Shown: in pieces, positions 6,946 through 14,649 of the stretch
How positions within the stretch are numbered: the stretch's first letter is position 1
Layout of the letters: each line of letters starts with the position of its first letter
DNA from: an uncultured Flavobacterium sp.
Lineage (GTDB): Bacteria; Bacteroidota; Bacteroidia; Flavobacteriales; Flavobacteriaceae
NCBI RefSeq assembly: GCF_946481155.1
Contig: NZ_CAMLMK010000063.1
Span: forward strand, 1 to 16,462
Length of the DNA stretch: 16,462 bases
Direction of reading: 5' to 3'
Translations under genes and position numbers: made by a program
Notes under the pieces: generated by a model
The model's database searches: none
Told to the model about the DNA's origin: nothing
The model's input: only the letters and a program-made list of their open reading frames with translations

Positions 6946-8064
6946 TTACAGTCCTAAATTTTGTCTTGTAGTCTTTTGTAACGCGTCTTTATGAACCAAT
7001 ACCGAAATAGCTTTTAATTTCATATAAGGGACGCTCATATAGACATATCCGCCGTTAGCAACGCGCTTTTCATCCGTTCCCCAGGAATTCTTCACTTTGT
7101 AGTAAATATTCCCTTTCTGGTCTTTCATTTTGCCTACTATATGCATTAAATGATCATCCGTAGTGGTAAGGTTTTCGAATTCCTGCTGACGAAATTCAGG
7201 TGTAATGCCTTTCTCTGTCTTGATTTCAGTTAAAATTGCTTTAGCATCTTCATCAGTCGCGGGAATTACGGCCACACCGCTTTTTCCGGAAAATGTCGGT
7301 TCACTCACATCGCAATCCAATTCCACTGTGTAGCCATTGCTTAATGCATTGTCGATATTCGCCATAAACTCATTCAGGGGAAGATTGTACATGCTGCCGT
7401 TTGAGAAATTATCAGGAATGTTTAAAACGAAAGGTTTGTAGTCCGGCTCATGTGTAAAAGAAGTAATCGTTACATAATTAGCCGGATTGATTTTGGTCAT
7501 TGCCAAAAAGCTCTGCGGGGTATATTTTTTACCTTCAAACGTAAACTCTGATGGGTTTTTGCCAATATATACGTCTAATAGTGATGAAATCGCATTTTTC
7601 CAGTTAGGAGAAAGCTTTTTTCCTGGGTTTTCAACATATGTTTTAAGCATGCTTTCCATCACTGCCACCATTTCAGCGTGATTGTGGGTTTCGTATGTGC
7701 CATTTAAGCCTGTATATACTGAATTGGGAACCAAACCGAATTCGGCAACCGAATTAATCACATCATGAGCCAATCCTCCTTCGCTAAATTGCGCCTTTCC
7801 CTGACGCATCACGTAATTATCAGCTTTTTTAGTATAAGTATTTCTTACCTGATACATTTCTGAAAGGTCAATTTTCTTTCCTGTCAGGCGGATGATTTCC
7901 GATTCTAAAAAAGACGAAGTAGAAAAACTCCAGCAAGTACCTGTAATTCCCTGGCTGATAACGGGCAGTGCTTCTAAATCAGTAAGGGTTTGGAATTCAT
8001 ATTTTTGAGCGTTCGCTGAGAAAATAAAACCCAGCAAGGCAGCACAAACAACTAATTTTTTCAT
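6946..8064 (-). CDS. Exported papain-like cysteine peptidase (C1, bleomycin hydrolase-like)
   Basis: A 372-residue protein with a Sec signal peptide, MKKLVVCAALLGFIFSANA, cut before Q20. The C1 peptidase residues are all present: oxyanion glutamine Q38 in SQGITGTCWSFS, nucleophile C44, histidine H305 in DDHLMHIVG and asparagine N326 in KVKNSWGTD. The order, with a long insert between the Cys and His motifs and the NSWG ending, is closest to the bleomycin hydrolase/aminopeptidase C (C1B) type. Those enzymes are usually cytosolic, whereas this one is exported and has no obvious propeptide, since the Cys motif begins about 20 residues after the cleavage site. The ATG at 8062-8064 is preferred to a TTG four codons earlier. 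It follows the upstream partner gene with a 4-base gap and is surely co-transcribed. Confidence 0.87.
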   Translation of the reverse strand: MKKLVVCAALLGFIFSANAQKYEFQTLTDLEALPVISQGITGTCWSFSTSSFLESEIIRLTGKKIDLSEMYQVRNTYTKKADNYVMRQGKAQFSEGGLAHDVINSVAEFGLVPNSVYTGLNGTYETHNHAEMVAVMESMLKTYVENPGKKLSPNWKNAISSLLDVYIGKNPSEFTFEGKKYTPQSFLAMTKINPANYVTITSFTHEPDYKPFVLNIPDNFSNGSMYNLPLNEFMANIDNALSNGYTVELDCDVSEPTFSGKSGVAVIPATDEDAKAILTEIKTEKGITPEFRQQEFENLTTTDDHLMHIVGKMKDQKGNIYYKVKNSWGTDEKRVANGGYVYMSVPYMKLKAISVLVHKDALQKTTRQNLGL

Positions 8065-8068
8065 AGTA

Positions 8069-8593
8069 TTATTCAATTAATTTAAAAGTAGTCATAAAAT
8101 TGTTCGCTTCCGCAGATGAAATGTCACCGATAAGTATAATCTGATACAAACGGTTATCTTTCAAAATGTAATTAGCGTTAATAGCAACTTCATTTATACT
8201 TCCATCTACTTTTAGCGCAGAGTATTTATTATTGAACATATAATTCTCTTCCTTTGTTGGTTTAAATTCGCCACCCATCTGTTTTGCGAAGCTGTTTAAT
8301 GATCCGTCTTTTGATCCTTTCAATAAGGCTGCGCTGCCAGATTTTTTTAATCCTTCAGCAGCTTCGTCAGAAAATGAATTTTCGGATAACATAATCATAT
8401 AATCGCCGGCATCACACACATAAACCGTCATTGGGAGCAGTCCTGCAGGAGTCTCAATATTCTGTTTCTGAACTGTTGGTGCCGTTGGAAATTGAGCGCT
8501 AAATCCTGATTCAGAAAATGTTGTAGCCTTAGCTTGAGAAAAAGCAGTTGCAGAGATTAGAACAAATAGTAAGGAAGTAATGATTTTTTTCAT
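8069..8593 (-). CDS. Exported protein of unknown function, partner of the peptidase
   Basis: A 174-residue protein with a clear Sec signal peptide, MKKIITSLLFVLISATAFS, followed by Q. The mature part begins with FSESGFSAQFPTAPTVQ, an opening seen in several uncharacterised exported proteins that start with a strand carrying a short FP-x-x-P motif. It continues as alternating strands and helices and ends in a strand-helix unit, LYQIILIGDIS, then NNFMTTFKLIE. No catalytic motif or cysteine pair is evident. It is the first gene of the two-gene unit with the peptidase. A role as substrate, chaperone or inhibitor of the peptidase is conceivable but rests on position only. It is divergent from menB with a 57-base shared intergenic region in which I found no consensus promoter for either gene. 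Confidence 0.8.
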   Translation of the reverse strand: MKKIITSLLFVLISATAFSQAKATTFSESGFSAQFPTAPTVQKQNIETPAGLLPMTVYVCDAGDYMIMLSENSFSDEAAEGLKKSGSAALLKGSKDGSLNSFAKQMGGEFKPTKEENYMFNNKYSALKVDGSINEVAINANYILKDNRLYQIILIGDISSAEANNFMTTFKLIE

Positions 8594-8650
8594 TTTTAAG
8601 TTTCTTTATATTGGGGCTAAAATAGTATTTTTACATTAAAATTTTAAAGT

Positions 8651-9490
8651 ATGAGTACCATAAACTGGAAAACAGTAAAAGAATTCGAAGATATAACCTA
8701 TAAAAAATGTGATGGTGTGGCGAGAATCGCTTTCAATCGTCCGGAAGTACGCAACGCGTTCCGGCCAAAAACCACAAAAGAGCTTTTAGAGGCATTTCAC
8801 GATGCCCATGAGGATACTTCCATCGGGGTTGTGCTGCTTTCTGCGGAAGGACCATCTCCTAAAGACGGTATCTGGTCGTTTTGCAGTGGCGGGGATCAGA
8901 GAGCGCGCGGAAAAGAAGGCTACGTGGGCGATGATGGCTACCACAGATTAAATATATTGGAAGTGCAGCGATTGATTCGTTTTATGCCAAAAGCCGTAAT
9001 TGCTGTCGTTCCGGGCTGGGCTGTTGGTGGCGGGCACAGTCTTCATGTGGTTTGCGATTTAACCCTTGCCAGTAAAGAACACGCAATTTTCAAACAAACC
9101 GATGCCGATGTGACGAGTTTTGACGGCGGATATGGTTCTGCCTATCTGGCTAAGATGGTCGGACAGAAAAAAGCACGTGAAATATTCTTCTTAGGAAGAA
9201 ATTATTCCGCTCAGGACGCTTTCGATATGGGAATGGTAAATGCGGTAATTCCTCATGCAGAACTTGAAGATACTGCCTACCAATGGGCACAGGAAATCCT
9301 TGAGAAATCACCAATTTCCATCAAAATGCTAAAATTCGCCATGAACCTGACGGATGACGGAATGGTGGGACAACAGGTTTTTGCAGGTGAAGCCACACGT
9401 TTAGCCTATATGTCCGATGAAGCGATCGAAGGACGAAATGCCTTCCTTGAAAAACGCAAACCTAACTTTGATAAAAGATACATCCCATAA
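8651..9490 (+). CDS. menB: MenB, 1,4-dihydroxy-2-naphthoyl-CoA synthase
   Basis: MenB closes the second ring of the naphthoquinone: OSB-CoA to DHNA-CoA. It is a crotonase-fold enzyme and 279 residues is the usual length. Visible motifs are the early NRPEVRNAFRP, the oxyanion-hole region AVGGGHSLHVVCDLTLAS, and TSFDGGYGSAYLAKMVGQKKAREIFFLGR, with S156 and D158 in the active-site loop. The preceding segment reads QTDAD, so residue 151 is Asp where E. coli has Gly. By published work on this family, that marks the bicarbonate-independent form, in which the side chain supplies the carboxylate. Its TAA abuts the ATG of the next gene, so it heads a tightly packed operon. Confidence 0.97.
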   Translation: MSTINWKTVKEFEDITYKKCDGVARIAFNRPEVRNAFRPKTTKELLEAFHDAHEDTSIGVVLLSAEGPSPKDGIWSFCSGGDQRARGKEGYVGDDGYHRLNILEVQRLIRFMPKAVIAVVPGWAVGGGHSLHVVCDLTLASKEHAIFKQTDADVTSFDGGYGSAYLAKMVGQKKAREIFFLGRNYSAQDAFDMGMVNAVIPHAELEDTAYQWAQEILEKSPISIKMLKFAMNLTDDGMVGQQVFAGEATRLAYMSDEAIEGRNAFLEKRKPNFDKRYIP

Positions 9491-10030
9491 ATGCAAAATT
9501 TCACCAACGAAACCATAGATATCGAACAGCTTCCCAGATTTGAGGAAGTCCAGTTTCAGCCGTTGCACAAAGATTATTGGAAAATAATGCTCATTGCGAA
9601 TTTTATGCTGTTGGCAGTGTTGTCAGTAATCGCAGGCCTGTTCCTGTTTCTTTCGGATGAGTTTCGTGGTGATTGGCCAGTCTTTTTAATAGCGCTGGCA
9701 GTTTTTTTTCTGATTTCTCTTGTCCTGGCGAAAATAAGTTTCAAAAAACGCGGTTTCGCATTTCGGCAACATGATGTCTTATACAAAAGCGGCATCATTT
9801 CGGAAACGACAACCATTATTCCCTATAGCCGAATCCAGCACGTAGCTTTGAACGAAGGCGTTATTTCACGTATGTTCGGATTAGCCTCTGTCGGAATCTA
9901 CACTGCGGGTGGAGGAAACAGCGATATCGAAATCCCGGGAATCGAAAAGGAAAAAGCGCAAAGCATCAAACAATTACTGATGTCAAAACTAACGGAGGAA
10001 AATACTAATTCTTCAGCAGAAAATGAGTAA
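9491..10030 (+). CDS. bPH2-domain membrane protein, YdbS-like
   Basis: A 179-residue protein with two membrane helices (about 34-55 and 60-80) followed by one bacterial PH (bPH2) domain: AFRQHDVLYKSGIISETTTIIPYSRIQHV, ISRMFGLASVGIYTAG and the IEIPGI strand before the last helix. This is the usual build of the small partner in YdbS/YdbT pairs, whose Bacillus members have been linked to resistance against antimicrobial peptides. Here any such role is inference. It starts on the base after the menB stop and overlaps the next gene by 8 bases, so it is translationally coupled on both sides. Unlike the next gene it has a single PH module. Confidence 0.87.
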   Translation: MQNFTNETIDIEQLPRFEEVQFQPLHKDYWKIMLIANFMLLAVLSVIAGLFLFLSDEFRGDWPVFLIALAVFFLISLVLAKISFKKRGFAFRQHDVLYKSGIISETTTIIPYSRIQHVALNEGVISRMFGLASVGIYTAGGGNSDIEIPGIEKEKAQSIKQLLMSKLTEENTNSSAENE

Positions 10031-11528
10031 ATCCGACTTCAATCAGCCACAAAGGCAATCGCTTATTGGCGTTTTGGTAATGTTTACCGATACGTTCCAG
10101 AAAATTGCACGGGCGATGTGGCCGCTTCTTGTAGTTTGGATTTTCAAATTCAATGAGCTGAATAAGTTGCATTTAGCGTTAGGACTTTTTGGAATCGTCG
10201 CGGTCATTGGCGTTATCGCTTATCTGCAATATTGGAATTTTACGTTTTACATTGATGACGAAAACGACGAGTTTATCATCAACAAAGGCATTTTAAATAA
10301 AACAAAAATCGCGATTCAGCTGTATAAAATCCAACAGGTAAATATCAACCAATCCCTGATTCAGAAGATTATTGGCGTACATGCGCTGGATGTTGATACG
10401 GCCGGAAGTACTAAAAAAGAGGTTTCCATCCGTGCCATTTCACATGATTTGGCCATTGCCCTGAAAACGAAATTGCTTAGCGAAGCCAAAACCGCTTCAA
10501 AAAACGAAATCGTAACTGAATCTGTCCAGGCAAACGAAGAAGAGCCGTTTATCAAAATCAGTTTCATGAGTTTGGTTAAAATCGGAATTACATCCAATTA
10601 CGTGCGCAGTTTCGGTTTATTGTTCGCTTTTTTCTGGACGATTTATGAAAATGTACAAAGTATCGGTACTAATACGGATGATTTAGACACAACGATAGGC
10701 AATTATATTAATGAGAATTGGGCCATGTATTCGGCCATGATTTTTATCCTTGTTTTTTTTGTTCTGATTTTGGTTTTTAATCTGGTCCGTACGATTTTCA
10801 GGTATTTCGATTTCAAAATTGCAAAACAGCACCATTCTTTATTGCTTTCTTACGGACTGCTGAACACGAAAAGCACGATTATCAAACCTGAAAAAGTACA
10901 GATTGTGGCTTTAAGCCAGAACTGGCTCCAGAAAAAAATGAATGTGCTGAATATTAAGATTAAACAGGCTTCGGGTAATGAAGGAGATGCTGAAAATAAA
11001 AAGTCAGCTATTGAAATACCGGGTTGTGATGCCATGGAAAAAGAAAGCATACTAAAACTCTTGTTAAGTCATATTCCGGAGAAAGGAATTCCGCTAAAAC
11101 CAAACATCAGAAAAATAATAGTTTCGGTAATTTTGTATATAGTATTGCCGGTAATTTTGTTGTTCCTTATTGCTGCAACGCTTCAGCCGCAACTGTATGA
11201 TTATTTATATGCCATTCCGTTGTATGTTGTTTTTATCGGTTTGTTATTGTTTTTCAGTTTTAAGAATTATCGTTTGTTTGTCAATGAAAATTACATTATC
11301 AAACAAAGCGGGGCATGGGATATCGACAATGAAATTATAGAACCGCATAAAATTCAGGCGATAAAAGTGAGTCAGCTTTTTTGGCATAAGCGCGCGAACA
11401 TTGGCAGCATAACAATTACCACGGCCGGCGGTGATATTGCGTTTCATTTAGGGAATTTTACCAGAATAAAAGAGTTGGCCAATTTGTGGCTGTACCAGGT
11501 GGAAACCTCAGAAAAAAATTGGATGTAA
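10023..11528 (+). CDS. Large bPH2-domain membrane protein, YdbT-like (three PH modules)
   Basis: A 501-residue protein with three membrane-hairpin plus bPH2 units. Helix pairs lie near residues 30-65, 190-260 and 365-415. PH modules lie near 75-165 (FIINKGILNKTKIAIQLYKI), 275-355 (LLLSYGLLNTKSTIIKPEKV, ending in AIEIPGC) and 415-495 (VNENYIIKQSGAWDID, then EPHKIQAIKVSQ and ITTAGGDIAFHLGNF). Tandem bPH2 units with this spacing define YdbT-type proteins. Its coding sequence overlaps the YdbS-like gene by 8 bases, as is common for this pair, and the two probably form one membrane complex. Its role in a menaquinone operon is not known; membrane quality control or peptide resistance is a guess. 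Confidence 0.87.
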   Translation: MSKSDFNQPQRQSLIGVLVMFTDTFQKIARAMWPLLVVWIFKFNELNKLHLALGLFGIVAVIGVIAYLQYWNFTFYIDDENDEFIINKGILNKTKIAIQLYKIQQVNINQSLIQKIIGVHALDVDTAGSTKKEVSIRAISHDLAIALKTKLLSEAKTASKNEIVTESVQANEEEPFIKISFMSLVKIGITSNYVRSFGLLFAFFWTIYENVQSIGTNTDDLDTTIGNYINENWAMYSAMIFILVFFVLILVFNLVRTIFRYFDFKIAKQHHSLLLSYGLLNTKSTIIKPEKVQIVALSQNWLQKKMNVLNIKIKQASGNEGDAENKKSAIEIPGCDAMEKESILKLLLSHIPEKGIPLKPNIRKIIVSVILYIVLPVILLFLIAATLQPQLYDYLYAIPLYVVFIGLLLFFSFKNYRLFVNENYIIKQSGAWDIDNEIIEPHKIQAIKVSQLFWHKRANIGSITITTAGGDIAFHLGNFTRIKELANLWLYQVETSEKNWM

Positions 11529-11552
11529 TCCTCTGAATTAAAGTAAAATACT

Positions 11553-11840
11553 ATGGCAACTATTTATTCGTTGGTTGAAAAAAAGGAAAAAACTGTTTTC
11601 GGCTTGAGTACAGTATTGCTGCTTCTTTGGGTACTTGGCCGGACAATTGACCTGCAAGAGTATAAAATAGTGGGAGCCATTTTCGAAATGTTATGGGTGC
11701 CTATGATTCTAATGTTATTTATATTACCGGTCATTAATTTAACTATGCTCATAAAACACAGTGTAGACTTAAAAGCCTACTGGATTTACGGCTTACTTGT
11801 AAACGGGCTAACATTGTTGCTTTTATGTAAAATGCATTAA
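11553..11840 (+). CDS. Small three-helix membrane protein, unknown
   Basis: A 95-residue protein with membrane segments near 14-30, 39-65 and 73-92, a lysine-rich cytoplasmic N-terminus and a charged loop (KHSVDLKA) between the last two helices. I do not recognise the family, and no catalytic or binding motif is visible. The gene sits 24 bases after the YdbT-like gene and 16 before menA on the same strand, so co-transcription is very likely. Its codon usage looks like that of its neighbours. Confidence 0.7.
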   Translation: MATIYSLVEKKEKTVFGLSTVLLLLWVLGRTIDLQEYKIVGAIFEMLWVPMILMLFILPVINLTMLIKHSVDLKAYWIYGLLVNGLTLLLLCKMH

Positions 11841-11856
11841 ATTTCAAGAATAAAAA

Positions 11857-12750
11857 ATGAAGAAATGGATTCAGGCCGCGAGGCTCAGAACGTTGCCGTT
11901 ATCGGTTTCGGGAATAATTATCGGAAGCAGCTATGCCTATTTTCAGGGATTTGAAAACTGGAAAATTGTTGTTTTGGCACTGCTTACGACTCTAGGATTT
12001 CAGGTGCTTTCCAATTTCGCCAATGATTACGGGGATGGTGTAAAAGGAACGGATAACGAAAATAGGGTGGGGCCGCAACGTGCCATTCAAAGCGGTGTGA
12101 TTTCAGTGAAGCAAATGAAAACGGCAATTATCATCACGGCATTGCTTAGTCTGGTTGCTGCAGTCTTACTTATTTATGTTTCCTTCGGAAAAGAGAATTT
12201 TGGCTACTCGCTGCTGTTTTTCGTTTTGGGAATTGCTTCCATTGCAGCGGCTATAAAATATACGGTCGGAAAAGGGGCTTATGGTTATAGCGGCTTCGGA
12301 GATGTTTTCGTTTTTATCTTCTTCGGGTTGGTGAGCGTTTTGGGCTCCAATTTCCTTTTTACAAAACAGTTCGACCCTTATTTGATTTTGCCTGCGGTAG
12401 CCATCGGTTTGCTTAGCGTTGCAGTGTTGAACCTGAACAACATGCGTGATATTGAAAATGATCGAAACTCCGGAAAAAATACCCTGGTAGTGAAAATGGG
12501 ATTGAAAAACGCCAAATATTATCATAATTCGCTAATAGCCATAGCAATTGTTTGCATGATGTGCTTTGCGATTTTTACCAAAACTTCGATATTCCCGATT
12601 TTACTGGTAAATTTTATACTAATTCGTCACCTGAAAGTGGTGCATAAAGCGCAGAACTACAAGGATTTTGATCCCGAATTAAAGAAAGTCGCTTTAGGGA
12701 CTTTCGCCTTATCCTTATTACTTTCTCTAACTTTGGTATTCTTTAAATAG
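11857..12750 (+). CDS. menA: MenA, 1,4-dihydroxy-2-naphthoate polyprenyltransferase
   Basis: MenA is an integral membrane UbiA-family prenyltransferase. It attaches the polyprenyl chain to DHNA with loss of CO2 to give demethylmenaquinone. The 297 residues contain about eight or nine membrane helices. Both Mg-diphosphate motifs are present: N56-D57-Y-G-D60 with D66 in NDYGDGVKGTD, followed by RVGPQRAIQSG as typical of MenA, and D198-x3-D202 in NNMRDIENDRNSGKNTLVVKMG. It lies in the packed run from menB to the UPF0173 gene, with a 16-base gap on the left and 23 on the right, so the enzyme working after the DHNA-CoA thioesterase is co-expressed with menB. Confidence 0.96.
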   Translation: MKKWIQAARLRTLPLSVSGIIIGSSYAYFQGFENWKIVVLALLTTLGFQVLSNFANDYGDGVKGTDNENRVGPQRAIQSGVISVKQMKTAIIITALLSLVAAVLLIYVSFGKENFGYSLLFFVLGIASIAAAIKYTVGKGAYGYSGFGDVFVFIFFGLVSVLGSNFLFTKQFDPYLILPAVAIGLLSVAVLNLNNMRDIENDRNSGKNTLVVKMGLKNAKYYHNSLIAIAIVCMMCFAIFTKTSIFPILLVNFILIRHLKVVHKAQNYKDFDPELKKVALGTFALSLLLSLTLVFFK

Positions 12751-12773
12751 CAACTCAACTTAAAACTGAAATT

Positions 12774-13451
12774 ATGAAAATCACATTCTATGGCCATGCC
12801 TGCATCGGAATTGAAGTCAGTGGAAAACACATTTTGGTCGATCCTTTCATTACCGGTAACCCAAAAGCTTCCAATATCGATATCAACACCCTGAAAGCGG
12901 ATTATATTTTAATAACGCACGCTCATCAGGATCACGTTTTAGACGTTGAAGCCATTGCGAAGCGAACAAGCGCGATAGTGGTTTCTAATTATGAGATTGC
13001 TATGCATTTCGGGAATAAAGGTCTGCAATACCATCCCATGAATCACGGAGGAAGCTGGAAATTTGATTTCGGAACGGTAAAATATGTGAACGCAATCCAT
13101 ACCAGTTCATTTGCCGATGGTAGCTACGGCGGTCAGCCCGGCGGATTTGTAATTGAGGGCGAACATAAAAATATTTACATCGCGGGCGATACAGCCCTGA
13201 CCACTGATATGCAACTGATTCCGATGAGAACTAAACTGGATTTAGCGATTCTTCCTATTGGAAACAACTTCACGATGGATGTTGACGATGCCATAATCGC
13301 TTCCGATTTTCTGGATTGCGATAAGATTTTAGGCTATCATTATGACACATTCGGTTTCATCGTTATCAATCACGAAGAGGCGATCAGGAAATTCTTCGAC
13401 AAAGGAAAAGATTTGATGCTGCTTGAAATTGGTTCTTCTATTGAATTATAA
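12774..13451 (+). CDS. UPF0173 metal-dependent hydrolase (metallo-beta-lactamase fold)
   Basis: A soluble 225-residue protein with no signal peptide. The metallo-beta-lactamase signature H49-A-H51-Q-D53-H54 is preceded by LITHAH, and further metal ligands are likely at H109 (AIHTSSF), D139 (IAGDT) and H189 (GYHYDTF). H8 in FYGHACIGIE is typical of the UPF0173/UlaG-like branch. Members are called metal-dependent hydrolases; the natural substrate is generally unknown. Its place between menA and menC, in line with the packed operon, suggests a link to quinone synthesis. Relatives of the fold (glyoxalase II) cleave thioesters, which is the chemistry still missing here for DHNA-CoA, but that is inference. 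Confidence 0.9.
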   Translation: MKITFYGHACIGIEVSGKHILVDPFITGNPKASNIDINTLKADYILITHAHQDHVLDVEAIAKRTSAIVVSNYEIAMHFGNKGLQYHPMNHGGSWKFDFGTVKYVNAIHTSSFADGSYGGQPGGFVIEGEHKNIYIAGDTALTTDMQLIPMRTKLDLAILPIGNNFTMDVDDAIIASDFLDCDKILGYHYDTFGFIVINHEEAIRKFFDKGKDLMLLEIGSSIEL

Positions 13452-13550
13452 TTTTTTGGAGCGAATGGTGCGGGCTTTTTTGGAGTCCGTTTTCCCGTTT
13501 TCCGCTCTACTGCGTGCCGCTGCAACCGGGGCTAGTCAGTAAACTATTTT
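13452..13550. other. GC-richer intergenic patch with short repeats before menC
   Basis: This non-coding stretch is clearly richer in G and C than other intergenic DNA in the window. It holds a direct repeat TTTTTTGGAG (13452-13461 and 13476-13485), a tandem 8-mer CCGTTTTC (13487-13494 and 13495-13502), and then a GC-rich tail (TGCGTGCCGCTGCAACCGGG). I recall similar intergenic text recurring in Flavobacterium genomes, which would make it one copy of a dispersed extragenic repeat; this is memory and was not checked. No convincing promoter for menC or simple terminator is visible within it. Confidence 0.4.
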
Positions 13551-13570
13551 TATATCTGTAACGTTTCAAA

Positions 13571-14617
13571 ATGATAAAGGCTTCCTATAAAAAATACGTA
13601 CTCGATTTTAAAAGGCCATCCGGAACTTCCCGTGGTGTTTTAACGCAAAAAGAAACCTGGTTTATCCTTCTGGAAAAAGAAGGAAAAATGGGAATAGGAG
13701 AGTGTGGCATTTTGCGAACGTTAAGTATTGATGACCGGCCCGATTATGAAGAAAAATTAAAATGGACCTGCGAGAATATCCATCTCGGTAAGGATCAGCT
13801 TTGGGAAAATTTATTGGAATTTCCTTCCATTCAGTTTGGCGTGGAGCAGGCATTTTTGTCTTTAGAAAGCGAAAATCCATTCGTGTTATTTCCATCAGAA
13901 TTTACAAAAAGTGAAAAAAGCATTTCCATAAATGGCCTGGTTTGGATGGGTGACGAAGCGTTCATGAAACAGCAAATTGAAGAAAAATTAGTTTCAGGAT
14001 TCCGCTGCATAAAACTCAAAATCGGAGCCATAGATTTCCAGAAAGAATTGGATTTGTTGCGTTTTATACGAAACAATTTCGATGCTAAAACCATTGAAAT
14101 TCGTGTTGATGCCAATGGTGCTTTTTCTGAAAGTGAAGCTTTATTTAAATTGAATCAATTAGCTGGTTTAGAATTACATAGTATAGAGCAACCGATCAAA
14201 AAAAATCATACTGACAGGATGTCAGAGCTATGTAAAACAACCCCTTTGCCCATTGCTTTGGATGAAGAGCTGATTGGTGTGTTTTCCCTGAAAGAAAAAG
14301 AAGACTTACTGGCCAAAATCCAACCGCAATACATCGTTTTAAAACCGAGTTTGGTAGGCGGTTTTCGCGGCACAAAAGAATGGATTGACTTAGCAGAAAA
14401 ACATAAAATTGGCTGGTGGATTACTTCCGCTTTGGAAAGCAATATCGGCTTAAATGCAATTGCGCAGTGGACATACACTTTAAAAAACCCGAGGCCTCAA
14501 GGTTTGGGTACCGGTGCTCTTTATACCAATAATTTCGATTGTCCGTTGGAAGTAAGAAACGGATTACTGTCCTATCAGGCGCATGTAAACTGGGATATTT
14601 CAAAACTAAATTTATAA
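13571..14617 (+). CDS. menC: MenC, o-succinylbenzoate synthase
   Basis: MenC dehydrates SHCHC to o-succinylbenzoate, the aromatising step before CoA activation by MenE. The 348-residue protein is an enolase-superfamily enzyme of the OSBS type. It has an N-terminal capping domain (about 1-120, with GIGECGILRTLS) and a barrel carrying K148-L-K150, metal ligands D180 (RVDANGA), E206 (SIEQP) and D231 (ALDEE), and the second lysine K258 (VLKPS); K150 and K258 are the expected acid/base pair. WWITSALESNIGLNAIAQW is also typical. It lies 119 bases after the UPF0173 gene, so it may be the last gene of that operon or be read separately. A good terminator follows. menE, often nearby, is not found here. 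Confidence 0.96.
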   Translation: MIKASYKKYVLDFKRPSGTSRGVLTQKETWFILLEKEGKMGIGECGILRTLSIDDRPDYEEKLKWTCENIHLGKDQLWENLLEFPSIQFGVEQAFLSLESENPFVLFPSEFTKSEKSISINGLVWMGDEAFMKQQIEEKLVSGFRCIKLKIGAIDFQKELDLLRFIRNNFDAKTIEIRVDANGAFSESEALFKLNQLAGLELHSIEQPIKKNHTDRMSELCKTTPLPIALDEELIGVFSLKEKEDLLAKIQPQYIVLKPSLVGGFRGTKEWIDLAEKHKIGWWITSALESNIGLNAIAQWTYTLKNPRPQGLGTGALYTNNFDCPLEVRNGLLSYQAHVNWDISKLNL

Positions 14618-14623
14618 TGATTC

Positions 14624-14649
14624 AAAAGCTGCGTTATGCAGTTTTTTTT
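14624..14649 (+). terminator. Rho-independent terminator after menC
   Basis: AAAAGCTGC (14624-14632) and GCAGTTTTT (14638-14646) pair over nine bases with one G-U wobble around the loop GTTAT. Eight consecutive Ts (14642-14649) form the tail. It begins 7 bases after the menC stop and closes the menaquinone cluster on the right. Confidence 0.8.

Noticed and set aside
3862..8593. Accessory block as a possible defence or toxin-antitoxin island
   Set aside because: The genes are a dioxygenase, a PH-domain protein, a serine hydrolase, a peptidase and small exported proteins; no nuclease, NTPase, reverse transcriptase or toxin fold is recognisable, and no integrase, att repeats or tRNA flank the block.
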